Positions 56,581 through 64,000 of a stretch of 64,000 bases of DNA are shown here, in pieces. Each line of letters begins with the position of its first letter. Positions within the stretch are counted from its first letter, which is position 1. The stretch spans positions 4,106,800 through 4,170,799 of the forward strand of contig CP126122.1 in assembly GCA_030123565.1 (NCBI GenBank), read 5' to 3'. Origin of the DNA: Nitrospira sp. Its GTDB lineage: Bacteria > Nitrospirota > Nitrospiria > Nitrospirales > Nitrospiraceae. The position numbers were made by a program, and so were the translations under genes. The notes below the pieces were generated by a model. The model was not told the DNA's origin. It saw nothing but the letters and a program-made list of their open reading frames with translations, and did no database searches.

Positions 56581-57510
56581 TCAACCGCGAGGAGCGGCGT
56601 CGGATCGACGGTTGCCGGTCGGGGAATGAAACTGAAAGCCGCTCCCACCCTGATGTTTGGCGGCATACATGGCCTTATCGGCATGGCGTAAGAGTTCATC
56701 GATGTCCTGGTCGTCTAATGGGTAGAGCGTGATCCCGATGCTCACGCCGATCGAAATGCGATGGGGTCCGATGTCGAATGGTGCGCTGATCGACTCCACG
56801 ATCCGGTTCGCGACGACCGCCACGTCCGCTTCGCCGGAAATCCCTTCGAGTATGGCGGTGAATTCATCGCCTCCCATGCGGGCGATGGTATCCACTTCGC
56901 GGACACAGTCGGTGAGTCGCGCGGCAACGACCTTCAGCAGCTGATCCCCGACATCGTGCCCCAGCCCGTCGTTGACGGCCTTGAAGCGGTCGAGATCGAG
57001 GAGCATGATCGCCAACGGTTGGTCCTTTCGTTTGCTGCGCGCCATGGCATGGACCAGCCGGTCGCGAAACAGGGTGCGATTGATCATGCCGGTCAATTGA
57101 TCGTACTGGGCCAGGTAGGTCAGACGTTCCTGCGCCCGCTTGCGTTCGATGGCATAGAGGATCGACCGCGCAAGGAAGTCCGCCCCCCCTTCCCCCTTCA
57201 CCAGGTAATCCTGGGCTCCGTGCTGAAGCGCCTGCAGGGCGAGCGGATGGTCGTCATGCCCGCTCAGCACCACGACCGGCACACCGGGACTGGTCGCCAG
57301 CACCTGGGTGACCGTACTCAAGCCGTGCGTGTCGGGAAGGGAGAGATCGAGGAGCACGACATCGAAACGACCGCGACTCAGTCTGGTCAGGCCCTCCGCC
57401 AGGATCGGCGCATGGGTAATGTGGAATCGATCGAGGGACCATTCGGCCAGAAGGTCCTGCGTGAGCTGGGCATCGACGGGGTTGTCTTCTACCAGGAGTA
57501 CGTTGATCAT
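56581..57510 (-). CDS. Response regulator with GGDEF domain (diguanylate cyclase)
   Basis: This 309-aa protein has an N-terminal receiver domain with phospho-acceptor Asp55 (VVLLDLSLPD) and Lys105, then a GGDEF domain with the intact active-site motif at residues 213-217 (RMGGDEF) and an I-site RxxD (REVD, 204-207). It should make c-di-GMP on phosphorylation, with product feedback inhibition. The start ATG is at 57510. No sensor kinase is adjacent. Two PilZ proteins in the window could be downstream receptors. Confidence 0.93.
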   Translation of the reverse strand: MINVLLVEDNPVDAQLTQDLLAEWSLDRFHITHAPILAEGLTRLSRGRFDVVLLDLSLPDTHGLSTVTQVLATSPGVPVVVLSGHDDHPLALQALQHGAQDYLVKGEGGADFLARSILYAIERKRAQERLTYLAQYDQLTGMINRTLFRDRLVHAMARSKRKDQPLAIMLLDLDRFKAVNDGLGHDVGDQLLKVVAARLTDCVREVDTIARMGGDEFTAILEGISGEADVAVVANRIVESISAPFDIGPHRISIGVSIGITLYPLDDQDIDELLRHADKAMYAAKHQGGSGFQFHSPTGNRRSDAAPRG

Positions 57511-57566
57511 GGCCGGTGCCCCGATTCTAACACGTCGTCTCGAGGCTTCAAGCAATAGCGCCATTC

Positions 57567-57586
57567 AAAAGGCCGACCTTTCGGCC
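57567..57586 (-). terminator. Rho-independent terminator after the DUF3015 gene
   Basis: On the minus strand GGCCGA, a 4-nt loop and TCGGCC (57571-57586) form a hairpin followed by TTTT (57567-57570). It lies between the DUF3015 stop (57727) and the GGDEF start and would end the leftward transcript. An alternative stem AAAGGCCG/CGGCCTTT uses the same bases. Confidence 0.65.
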
Positions 57587-57726
57587 GGCCTTTGGCAGGT
57601 CGTCATGCGGATGGGAGCCACGTCGGTTACGGTGGGCGTCATCAACAGGGTTCGTACGGCCCCCTTTAGCAGCGGGGCGTATCAAGCCAAATATCGGGGA
57701 TGCGCAGTGTTGAGAGGGCTAATCTG

Positions 57727-58239
57727 TCACCGCGTTCCCGATACTCGCGCGAGGACCGGATGTCCGGTCATCGTATCTTGAAGGGCCTTGACGACCGCGA
57801 CTGAAGAGGTCTCGCCGGCCTGGACGAGTGCGTGATAGTGTTGTTGTGTCATGGCGAAAAACGCCATGTGCTGTTCGGCCGGCACACCCATCAATGTCGC
57901 CAGGGCGGTCAGATGTTCTCCTCCACCCCTGGCCATATCCTCCGAGAGGGTGTCGAAAGTGCTGGCGACGAACATGTTCGTTTGATGCTCGGCCATGACC
58001 TTGCCGTCGTTGGTACAGCCCGATGTTCCAAAGCTGATGCCGAATGTTTGACTGCCGAAGGTGCCGTTGGTGGTCGCCATCATGACTTGGGGCGCAATGT
58101 TCTTCGGGGTCTTATAGTCTGCCCAGGCCAGTTTTCCCAATCCACATCCGGGTCCGTTATCCGGGTTGACTGCGAAGGCTACGCCGAGCTGAAGGCCGAT
58201 CAGAACAACCGTGAACGCAATAAACCCTCGTTTCCTCAT
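57727..58239 (-). CDS. DUF3015 family exported protein
   Basis: This 170-aa protein has a cleavable signal peptide (about residues 5-23, ending AFA) and the DUF3015 domain (NPDNGPGCGLGKLAWADYKTPKNIAPQVMMATTNGTFGSQTFGISFGTSGC). Two conserved Cys (CGLG and SGC) could form a disulfide. AAAGGAGATC just before the ATG is a strong ribosome binding site. Periplasmic or outer-membrane location is likely; the function of DUF3015 is unknown. Confidence 0.88.
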   Translation of the reverse strand: MRKRGFIAFTVVLIGLQLGVAFAVNPDNGPGCGLGKLAWADYKTPKNIAPQVMMATTNGTFGSQTFGISFGTSGCTNDGKVMAEHQTNMFVASTFDTLSEDMARGGGEHLTALATLMGVPAEQHMAFFAMTQQHYHALVQAGETSSVAVVKALQDTMTGHPVLARVSGTR

Positions 58240-58315
58240 ATGATCTCCTTTCGCTTTTCTTACGGTATCGCCTGTTCGCGCGGCAGGTCATGGTGATTTC
58301 CGCTTCAGCATCCCT

Positions 58316-58343
58316 ACATTAGTCGTCTTTTTCGCCCTGTCAA
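58316..58343 (-). promoter_or_regulatory. Possible promoter of the DUF3015 gene
   Basis: On the minus strand TTGACA (58338-58343) is followed by a 16-bp spacer and a weak -10 TAATGT (58316-58321), about 77 bp before the start codon. The 321-bp gap 58240-58560 contains nothing else I can support. Confidence 0.35.
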
Positions 58344-58560
58344 TTGAAGTTTCCATTTTCTCTGAGAGGAAGCGGATCTCATCATTCTTCATTGTTGGAA
58401 CTTCATGTTGTGCAGGTTCGGGAGATCGTTGGCTGAGACCTCGGATTGCGTTCGGCGGTGGTTCGCAGGATTCAAGTACAATCGTTTTCTTTCATGGGGT
58501 CGAGGTCAGGAGCATATCCGCTGCGAACGGCTCACGCTCTATTTTTTGTCCGGTTCCATA

Positions 58561-59358
58561 TCAGGCTGTCTTGATCGCTGGCTTCCAAAGGACGGCGCAC
58601 CCCTTCTCGCAGTCTCTGTACTCCTGGTTCAACTCAGGGAATTCGCCCGCCCACCGTTGAAGAATCGTCCGCTCGTCCTGGCGGTCGGCATCGTCGAGGA
58701 ATGCCGTGGCCGGAGCATTCAAACGGTCGAACAGCAGCGGGCCTGCCGGATACCTGGCCAGGTGGCTGGTTCCGATCGGAGGGCCATCGATCACCAGCAT
58801 GTCCAATCCGACAGATGGAAGCTGCTCGGTCGAGTACCAGGAATATGTTTCTCCGTGTAATTCGTAAGAACGCAGGGGCGCGGTCAGGACGGTCGCCCAG
58901 TCCTGAAGACCCTGTCGTTCGAGTTCCCGTCTGGTCTTCTCGGCATGGTCAGCCAGGTGTTCCAAGCTGTAAACATGTCCGGTCCGGTTCATTTGCAAGC
59001 AACGGGCAAGCACCACGGTCGAGACTCCTGATCCGCATTCGGCGATCACCTTCGGGTGGGCATGCAACGCATGCAAGGCGATTTCGCGGAGGAAATCCGG
59101 GGAAGCAGCCCAACCCCTGGTGGCAGGAAGGCTGCGCGTGATGCCTAATTCAAGGAATAGTCCGGCGAGAGCCTCTACTTGACGAAAGTGGGTGTGAAGC
59201 TGGGTGTTGAGCTCGCGGATCAATAACTGAGGGATCCGTTCGTCGATACTCCGATACATATGGCGCTGAAACGTCCGGATTTTCGAGAGGCCGTATACAA
59301 GCACGGCGAGAATCGCCACGACCCCTCCGGCAACGACGAAGATCGCGAACTGTTCCAT
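58561..59358 (-). CDS. Membrane-anchored class I SAM-dependent methyltransferase-like protein
   Basis: This 265-aa protein has one N-terminal membrane helix (about residues 5-27), a charged linker, and a Rossmann-like methyltransferase domain with motif I in VIAECGSGVSTVVLARCL (about 103-120), the next strand in VYSLEHLADHAEKT, and LDMLVIDGPP near 185. The LVIDGPP form is typical of class I O-methyltransferase-like folds. The membrane helix would place the enzyme at the cytoplasmic face of the inner membrane. Substrate unknown. It is the last chromosomal gene before the integrated element. Confidence 0.78.
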   Translation of the reverse strand: MEQFAIFVVAGGVVAILAVLVYGLSKIRTFQRHMYRSIDERIPQLLIRELNTQLHTHFRQVEALAGLFLELGITRSLPATRGWAASPDFLREIALHALHAHPKVIAECGSGVSTVVLARCLQMNRTGHVYSLEHLADHAEKTRRELERQGLQDWATVLTAPLRSYELHGETYSWYSTEQLPSVGLDMLVIDGPPIGTSHLARYPAGPLLFDRLNAPATAFLDDADRQDERTILQRWAGEFPELNQEYRDCEKGCAVLWKPAIKTA

Positions 59359-59589
59359 AGGCCCTTTTCTGGCGAACGAACTTTGTACTTGGTTCTCCAG
59401 GGGAAAGTCGGACGAGTGTGCGCGGCTCGGAGGGACAGTCGGCCACGCGCTCCGGTCCCGATGCCTATGGATCAGGATCGGAAGGGGCGAAAGCCCATGA
59501 ATCTACCGAAGAATAAGCAAGCTCCGCGACCCATTCACGAATGGCAGCCGTTGGAACGACACTGTTGCAAATGGTTGAGCGAGAAGGGT

Positions 59590-59634
59590 TGGCTGCGGGG
59601 AGAGGATTTGAACCTCTGACCTTTGGGTTATGAG
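59590..59634 (-). other. tRNA-fMet 3' fragment, attachment site of the integrative element
   Basis: Read on the minus strand, this stretch has the anticodon loop CTCATAA (59628-59634, anticodon CAT at 59630-59632), then AACCCAAAGGTC, a T-arm (AGAGGTTCAAATCCTCT) and acceptor strand with CCA (CCCCGCAGCCA, ending at 59590). It matches the 3' half of an initiator tRNA. The 5' half, including the D-arm and acceptor 5' strand, is absent, so this is not a functional gene but a duplicated attachment core. Confidence 0.82.
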
Positions 59635-59962
59635 GGCAAATCTGCATGCAACTCACGCCAATCACTCCCCATTCAACCCGCACCATATCATAGGCCACTG
59701 ATTAGGTCAGTAGGTCTCGATATGGGTGAGTTGGTGTACCCTCACGGACAAAACGCGGACAACTTCCTTTCACGTTTTCCAAACCTCCATTCCTTTCCAT
59801 GCTCCGATCTTTGGGCTGCTGACCCAACGTGCGTTCCTAGACCATTGAACAATCGGGCGTTTTTCTTCGATGTCCGTGAGCTGTCCGTGACTCGCGGGTG
59901 GCGTTGTGTGCCGTGTGCTCAACCGTGCGCGAAGGCCGAAAGGGCCAGAAAGGTTGGTCGGT

Positions 59963-61318
59963 ATGAGTCTGATTCTCACAGCAGGGATGGATGGGGAGCC
60001 AGAACCGGTGGTGGGGAGTGTGTTTGTTGAAAGTGGACAGGCGACACCGAAACGATACTCGGAGCGGGAGCGAGTCATGATGGAGCGCCGGGCCGCGTTC
60101 TTCGGTCGGACGTTTGAGGAGGAGGTGGCCTATTGGGAGGCTGTTCTGTCAGGTCAGCGCCTGCCGGACCAGAACGACCTGGAATTGATCCAACGACTAC
60201 GCACGATGCGAGGGAAAGGGCTGTTGCCAAGTCAGAAACAGGCGAAGACCGCCGCTCGTCTTGCCACTCTCCGGAGGCTACCATCTGGCGCGGTCGTGTC
60301 TCGTCCCACGACGGTGAAAGAGGTGTGCCACATTTACCTTGAATACGGTCTCAAAGGGAAACCGTCCTACAATCACACCCGGCGTACCATTCGACACACG
60401 ATCGAAAATAGTGGACTGGGCGACATGAACATTTCCGACCTGACGACGGGCATCATCAAGCAATGGCATGCCGGGATGGCCTCACGACATGTCACGGGCA
60501 ATAAAGGCTTTCGGGTGTTACGGACAGCTATCGGGTTGTGCAGGGAATTCGAATTGCTGGATCTCGAGAATGATCCCACGGACGGGATCCGGCGCTTTCG
60601 GGAAGACTCACGTGACCGGTATATAACACCGCGGGAAATGCCTCGCTTGCTCTATGCCCTTGAAACCGCAGCACCCCGCCCGCGCGCGTTTTTTCTGACC
60701 ATCCTCCTAACGGGGTCACGGCCTGGCGAGGTGAGTCTCATGCGCTGGCGAGATCTGGATTTTGTTGACATGCGGTGGCGCAAGCCGACGAGCAAAACCG
60801 ATCAGCCACAAGAGATTGTCCTTCCGCCGGCCGTCTACCGAGTGCTGCGCGAGTTGCCGGAAATTAGTGAGTTCGTGTTTCCGGGAGAGGACTTATCTGG
60901 GCACTGGGCGTCCTGCACCTATCAAAAGGCCTGGCGGGAGCTTCGGCGGGTTGCGGAGTTGCCGGATGTGATTCCCTACGACCTCAGGCGAACAACAGCC
61001 TCGTGGTTGACCAATCGTGGCGAAAATCTTTCCACGATCCAATGTGTTCTCAACCATGCCACCTTGCAGGCAACCCACCGGTACGCACGTCTGGATGTGC
61101 AAACAGCTGGTCGCGCATTGGAGGGTATTGCGAAACACATGACGGCGTCGAATCCATTTTTTGCAAAGCTCTGTGCACCGCTCACGTTTGATGACTTGTC
61201 GCCGGAAACGCAGGCCTCGCGGGCTGCCTGGGAAGAACCTGCGAAAGCTGTATCGAAAGCCCCGGCTTCGATGAATCCGCCTGAAGCGGATCCGCCGGAC
61301 ATGGATTTTCCGGGATAA
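59963..61318 (+). CDS. Tyrosine-type site-specific recombinase/integrase
   Basis: This 451-aa integrase has the tyrosine recombinase catalytic set: Arg253 (LTGSRPGEVSLMRW), Lys278, Arg342 (PYDLRRTTASW), His365 (LNHATL) and the nucleophile Tyr374 (HRYARL). The HxxR box has Tyr339 instead of His. An N-terminal arm and core-binding domain occupy about residues 115-215. The C-terminal tail (about 405-451) is Pro/Ala-rich and acidic. ATG at 59963 follows AAAGG; the longer frame from 59906 is less likely. It lies 328 bp from the tRNA-fMet fragment and is the likely integrase of this element. Confidence 0.93.
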   Translation: MSLILTAGMDGEPEPVVGSVFVESGQATPKRYSERERVMMERRAAFFGRTFEEEVAYWEAVLSGQRLPDQNDLELIQRLRTMRGKGLLPSQKQAKTAARLATLRRLPSGAVVSRPTTVKEVCHIYLEYGLKGKPSYNHTRRTIRHTIENSGLGDMNISDLTTGIIKQWHAGMASRHVTGNKGFRVLRTAIGLCREFELLDLENDPTDGIRRFREDSRDRYITPREMPRLLYALETAAPRPRAFFLTILLTGSRPGEVSLMRWRDLDFVDMRWRKPTSKTDQPQEIVLPPAVYRVLRELPEISEFVFPGEDLSGHWASCTYQKAWRELRRVAELPDVIPYDLRRTTASWLTNRGENLSTIQCVLNHATLQATHRYARLDVQTAGRALEGIAKHMTASNPFFAKLCAPLTFDDLSPETQASRAAWEEPAKAVSKAPASMNPPEADPPDMDFPG

Positions 61319-61411
61319 CCACGGCCAGGAGCACAGGCGAAGAGGTAGAACGCTGCCTCTTCGCCCCTAGCTTGAGTCGATTCTGAATGAACGAAGAGGG
61401 AGGGCCTCACC

Positions 61412-61909
61412 ATGAAAGGTTTAGGAGCCGTACTACTGGGCAGTCTTCTGCTACTGCAGGGCTGCGCCGGGTTGATTCTTCGTGAGCACGATTCAGCCGG
61501 GATGATTGCCGGCAAGGTGCTCATGCGCGTTGTGGCCGGAGTCACCACGGCCGGAATAAGCGAAGTTGGGATAGCGACCATCAAACAACGGGAAGAGTTG
61601 GACAACAGCCAGAGACAGGCTCAGGTGAGTCAACGGAACTATTTTGACGGGTTGGTTGGTCGGCTGACCTATTCAGAGGCCTTGGTAAAGTGGGGACCTC
61701 CGGGCCAGTCAGAGACACATGGCGGGATGATCATTGCCGTCTGGCAGAGCCGTCGGGCGAGTCCGGGCTATCTCATCATGCCGCCGATCCCCGGCAATCC
61801 CTGGTCCTCGTCCTTGGCGGTGGCGCTCCCTGAATCTGGCTCACGGCTGCAGCTGGTCTTCGATCGAGAGACAGAGGTCTTGCGGTCGTGGTCGACTCAG
61901 GACTGGTAA
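61412..61909 (+). CDS. Lipoprotein of unknown function (possible SmpA/BamE-like fold)
   Basis: This 165-aa protein has a lipobox (LLLLQGC, Cys18) and is therefore likely lipid-anchored. After a Gly/Ala-rich hydrophobic segment (about 31-52), the C-terminal part (about 72-165) has YSEALVKWGPPGQSETHGGMIIAVW and a final LVFDRETEVLRSWS, loosely reminiscent of SmpA/BamE-type domains. It is the first gene of the module after the integrase, 93 bp after it and 25 bp before the next gene. The function is unknown. Confidence 0.7.
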   Translation: MKGLGAVLLGSLLLLQGCAGLILREHDSAGMIAGKVLMRVVAGVTTAGISEVGIATIKQREELDNSQRQAQVSQRNYFDGLVGRLTYSEALVKWGPPGQSETHGGMIIAVWQSRRASPGYLIMPPIPGNPWSSSLAVALPESGSRLQLVFDRETEVLRSWSTQDW

Positions 61910-61934
61910 CCACCTCGAACAAAAGGAGGCATCA

Positions 61935-62270
61935 ATGTCACAACATGAGTTGATCGACCGGCTTCAGCGAGCTTGTCAGCGAGGAGAGTCGATTCGGAAG
62001 ATGGCGAAAATGGAGGGGCTCAGGGTCGACACGGTTCGCCGGATCACATCCACACCTCGGTTTCAAAGGGATCTCACCATGCAGCTGGTGAACACCGCTC
62101 TGACTCGCGCCACTGCTTCACCTCAGATGGACCGGATCACTGGCCGGGCGTTGACGGGACTGCTGAGATTGGTCAAATCAGGTGCCAGCGTGTCCTTATC
62201 GATGGAGGATCTGGCCTCATTAGGCGCATTCTCTCAGCAACAACAGGCCTTGGCCGTGCGTCGAGGATAA
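61935..62270 (+). CDS. Helix-turn-helix protein (paralog A)
   Basis: This 111-aa protein starts at an ATG with AAAGGAGG at 61922-61928. Residues about 10-38 (RACQRGESIRKMAKMEGLRVDTVRRI) look like a helix-turn-helix. The rest aligns with the protein at 62662: both share the HTH position, a helical middle and a C-terminal LASLGAFSQQQQ/IAELGKFSHLQH motif. Such small HTH proteins occur as phage small terminase subunits or regulators, but no close family is recognised. Confidence 0.72.
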   Translation: MSQHELIDRLQRACQRGESIRKMAKMEGLRVDTVRRITSTPRFQRDLTMQLVNTALTRATASPQMDRITGRALTGLLRLVKSGASVSLSMEDLASLGAFSQQQQALAVRRG

Positions 62271-62287
62271 AGAGCGAAGGGGGAATT

Positions 62288-62662
62288 ATGGACATTCCTG
62301 CGAAGGATTGGCTGACACTGCTCGCCATGGTGCAATCACTCAGGGTGTCGATCGATGTGCAGAGCAGCAAGCTTTCGATGCTCCTGGACAGCCTGCATGA
62401 ACGGGATGTGTTGGACTTAGACGAGGTGATGACGCTCCAGCAGTCGGCGAAAGAGTTTGCACACATTCTGCTCACGGATGAAGTGGCTACGGAGAGATTC
62501 GGAAACTCGCGGGTAGTTCTTCGGGAATCAGGCGTGATGCGCCAGCCGCCGGCGTTATTGGGGGAGCAGTTGTCTGACGCCTTTGAAAGGCTGATTGATA
62601 CGGCCGCATCCGAGGCCAAGGAGGTAGTGGGTATGGACCACGAGGAGGGAGACGAGGGGTGA
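62288..62662 (+). CDS. Small acidic protein of unknown function
   Basis: I do not recognise this 124-aa acidic protein. AAGGGGGAATT precedes the ATG at 62288. It is predicted mainly helical (for example residues 14-60), with no signal peptide or membrane segment. It lies between the two HTH paralogs, 17 bp after the first and overlapping the second (TGATG junction at 62660-62664), so it is part of a tightly packed operon. A partner role for the HTH proteins is plausible. Confidence 0.68.
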   Translation: MDIPAKDWLTLLAMVQSLRVSIDVQSSKLSMLLDSLHERDVLDLDEVMTLQQSAKEFAHILLTDEVATERFGNSRVVLRESGVMRQPPALLGEQLSDAFERLIDTAASEAKEVVGMDHEEGDEG

Positions 62663-63081
62663 TGGCGCAGACACCACGAACCAGACGCGTGCAACGAGCC
62701 CGCAAACAGGGCATGCCAGTGAAAGACATTGCCGATAAGGAAGGCATCTCCGAGCGTCAGGTCTTGCAACTGTGCTCGGGGAAAGCGTTTCAGAAGTCCT
62801 TGGCCACGTCGTTACAGCGGACGGCGATGAAGCGGATCAGCAACGGCGCCTTCTCGGATCGGATCGCCGAAGCCATGCTCAAGAAGCTGTGGAAGGAAGT
62901 CACCGATCCGAAATCCAAAGTTCGGTTCACGCCGAAGGACATCGCCGAGCTGGGGAAATTCTCGCATTTGCAGCATGAACAGGGCGTGGACTACCTGAAA
63001 GAGTCGATCAAGCGAGGTCAAGAGGAGTTGGACGACCAATTGAAGAAGGATTCTCAGATTCTCAACGTCACGCCTGAATAG
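62662..63081 (+). CDS. Helix-turn-helix protein (paralog B)
   Basis: This 139-aa protein has an N-terminal HTH (KDIADKEGISERQVLQLCSG) and helices with basic and acidic clusters (DPKSKVRFTPKDIAELGKF). It is clearly related to the 61935 protein in the order of motifs. The start is ATG at 62662 (GTG at 62659 is one codon upstream), overlapping the previous stop. It is longer by a C-terminal charged tail (about 110-139). A hairpin terminator follows 27 bp after its stop. DNA binding is inferred from the HTH. Confidence 0.72.
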   Translation: MAQTPRTRRVQRARKQGMPVKDIADKEGISERQVLQLCSGKAFQKSLATSLQRTAMKRISNGAFSDRIAEAMLKKLWKEVTDPKSKVRFTPKDIAELGKFSHLQHEQGVDYLKESIKRGQEELDDQLKKDSQILNVTPE

Positions 63082-63108
63082 CCAATTCACAGGTTCCAAT
63101 CAGAACGG

Positions 63109-63140
63109 GCCTCGGATCGCTCATCGGTCCGGGGCTTTTT
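63109..63140 (+). terminator. Rho-independent terminator of the four-gene module
   Basis: GCCTCGGA (63109-63116) can pair with TCCGGGGC (63128-63135, one T-G wobble) and is followed by TTTTT (63136-63140). It lies 27 bp after the stop at 63081 and would end the operon 61412-63081. Confidence 0.72.
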
Positions 63141-63903
63141 ATTGTCGGGCTCCAGCCTCATCGATGTTCAGCGGTATCCTCGTTCAGCGCAGAAACCGAT
63201 GTTATTGACCTATGCTACTGGTCGGGTCGAGCGGCGATCGTTGTTCCTGTGGCCAGCCTGACGGCCGGTTTCTTCGATTCCCCCTCCAAAACGCACACAT
63301 TGGCCCTAGAAACGCTTCAGAACGCTCCGCTCACTTTGCCCTGAATCGGTCTCCGTGCCATTGCTGTGGCTTGAATCCGTTCGAAGGCGGGGGATTCTCG
63401 TGAAGGTTTCCGTCATCTCCCCCTGCTCAGAGCCTACGTAGACGACTCATCGTGTCAATAACACGATGTCAATAACACCTGGTGGAACCGTTCTCGGGAG
63501 GAGACGGAAAGTTGAGCCGTACATGTTCTGAGGAAACAAGATCCAAGATCATGGTTCGGTGTAAGTTCGGACAAGGAACGAGGTAGGCGGGTGAGTGGGG
63601 GAAGAGGCGTCTTTCCCGGGCTCGGACTGAGAGACTCCCTTAGGACTGAAGAAGGGTAACGAGAAATCGGGGGGGTGGGGGGTAGGTGGGTTATACGTTC
63701 CTCCCTCTGACTGATTTCCGAAAAACCCCGGTACTCTCCGATTTTCTGGTTCCGGCCTCATGTATGCCGAGAGGTCAGGGGGACGTGGTACCTCAAACTG
63801 AGGCGACACGAGGGGGCCTTCTCTGCGCTTCAGCGATCGAACGAGCGCAACGATCCTCTCAGGTAGGGCGGTTCCGGCCGGTACTTCGTAAAAGCGGGAG
63901 AGC
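63141..63903. other. Gene-poor stretch with a short tandem repeat
   Basis: This 763-bp stretch has no credible gene: frames crossing it lack ribosome binding sites, and long G-rich runs occur near 63669-63690. At 63453-63464 and 63467-63478 the word TGTCAATAACAC is repeated 14 bp apart, and CGTGT/ACACG (63451-63465) can form a short hairpin. It may be regulatory or degraded element sequence. Confidence 0.45.
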
Positions 63904-64000
63904 CTACGAGCGGGCTTGGTTCAGGAATGCTTCAAGGAGGCTTAGAGCTTCGGGGCTGGCTGCGAGTTCGCTGGCATCAAGGACGGCCGTGCGGCCGCGT
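63904..64000 (-). CDS. C-terminal end of an unidentified protein (partial)
   Basis: A frame open to the right edge ends at a TAG (63904-63906). The visible 31 residues end VLDASELAASPEALSLLEAFLNQARS, a helical, amphipathic tail. The start lies beyond the window, so no family can be given. It is on the opposite strand to the module genes of the integrative element. Confidence 0.5.
   Translation of the reverse strand, partial: RGRTAVLDASELAASPEALSLLEAFLNQARS

Larger units (their letters stand above)
59590..64000. mobile_element. Left part of an integrative element inserted at a tRNA-fMet gene
   Basis: The element begins at a tRNA-fMet 3'-half fragment (59590-59634), followed by a tyrosine recombinase (59963-61318) and a small module of unknown genes (61412-63081), then a long gene-poor stretch. 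The fragment orientation means that the intact tRNA-fMet gene and the other attachment site should lie beyond the right edge of the window. The type of element (integrative conjugative, mobilisable or phage-like) cannot be decided here. Confidence 0.72.

Noticed and set aside
59590..59670. Complete tRNA-Met gene
   Set aside because: The 3' half is clear, but sequence upstream of the anticodon loop does not form an anticodon 5' strand, D-arm or acceptor 5' strand, so it is a fragment.
63549..63809. 86-codon minus-strand open frame near the right end
   Set aside because: It runs through G-rich low-complexity sequence with Pro-rich translation and has no ribosome binding site.

Overview
The window looks like a chromosomal segment of a GC-rich, Gram-negative, probably Nitrospira-like (Nitrospirota) bacterium. 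That identification is inference. It rests on overall codon and base style, the gene mix (paired bactofilins, DUF3365 heme proteins, several lipoproteins with a lipobox, an ATP-grasp/alpha-E/Ntn-hydrolase set) and the split F1 operon. No 16S gene or other decisive marker is present.

Layout. 0.1-6.8 kb: a small secreted protein, then a leftward MoxR-DUF58-transglutaminase operon preceded by a methyltransferase-like gene. 6.9-13.6 kb: a ChaN-type lipoprotein, a SWIM zinc-finger protein, a 58-aa membrane protein, and the classic tesA / ybbA / ybbP arrangement (esterase divergent from an ABC ATPase and its FtsX-like permease). 13.7-22.7 kb, all leftward: a zinc-ribbon PilZ protein, an M1 aminopeptidase, then rpiA, glk, pgl and pgi (sugar phosphate metabolism), and an L,D-transpeptidase-like lipoprotein whose catalytic Cys appears replaced by Ser.

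22.7-33.9 kb, all rightward: the conserved chromosome-origin neighbourhood rpmH-rnpA-yidD-yidC-mnmE-mnmG-rsmG-parA-parB, with two parS sites bracketing rsmG and a textbook sigma70 promoter before rpmH, followed by two bactofilins and mnmA. 34.1-39.2 kb: F1 ATP synthase genes atpH-A-G-D-C without any F0 genes. Three intergenic repeats with a shared core and self-complementary but different arms lie around this operon.

39.5-46.0 kb: an acetyltransferase, a methyltransferase, then a leftward ATP-grasp / alpha-E / proteasome-type peptidase operon flanked on both sides by paralogous DUF3365 heme proteins. 46.1-50.2 kb: two RluD-family pseudouridine synthases separated by a PilZ gene and a cluster of DnaA-box-like sites (a candidate replication origin), a small unknown protein, a 59-aa zinc-ribbon protein and an acetyltransferase. 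50.3-59.4 kb: a zinc/manganese ABC importer, anmK, a DUF2726 protein, a TPR protein, a beta-helix protein, a REC-GGDEF regulator, a DUF3015 protein and a membrane-anchored methyltransferase.

59.6 kb to the end: the left end of an integrative element. It starts at a 3'-half fragment of an initiator tRNA-fMet gene (attachment site), carries a tyrosine recombinase and a compact four-gene module (lipoprotein, two related helix-turn-helix proteins, a small acidic protein), then a long gene-poor stretch and the tail of a leftward gene. The element runs off the right edge.
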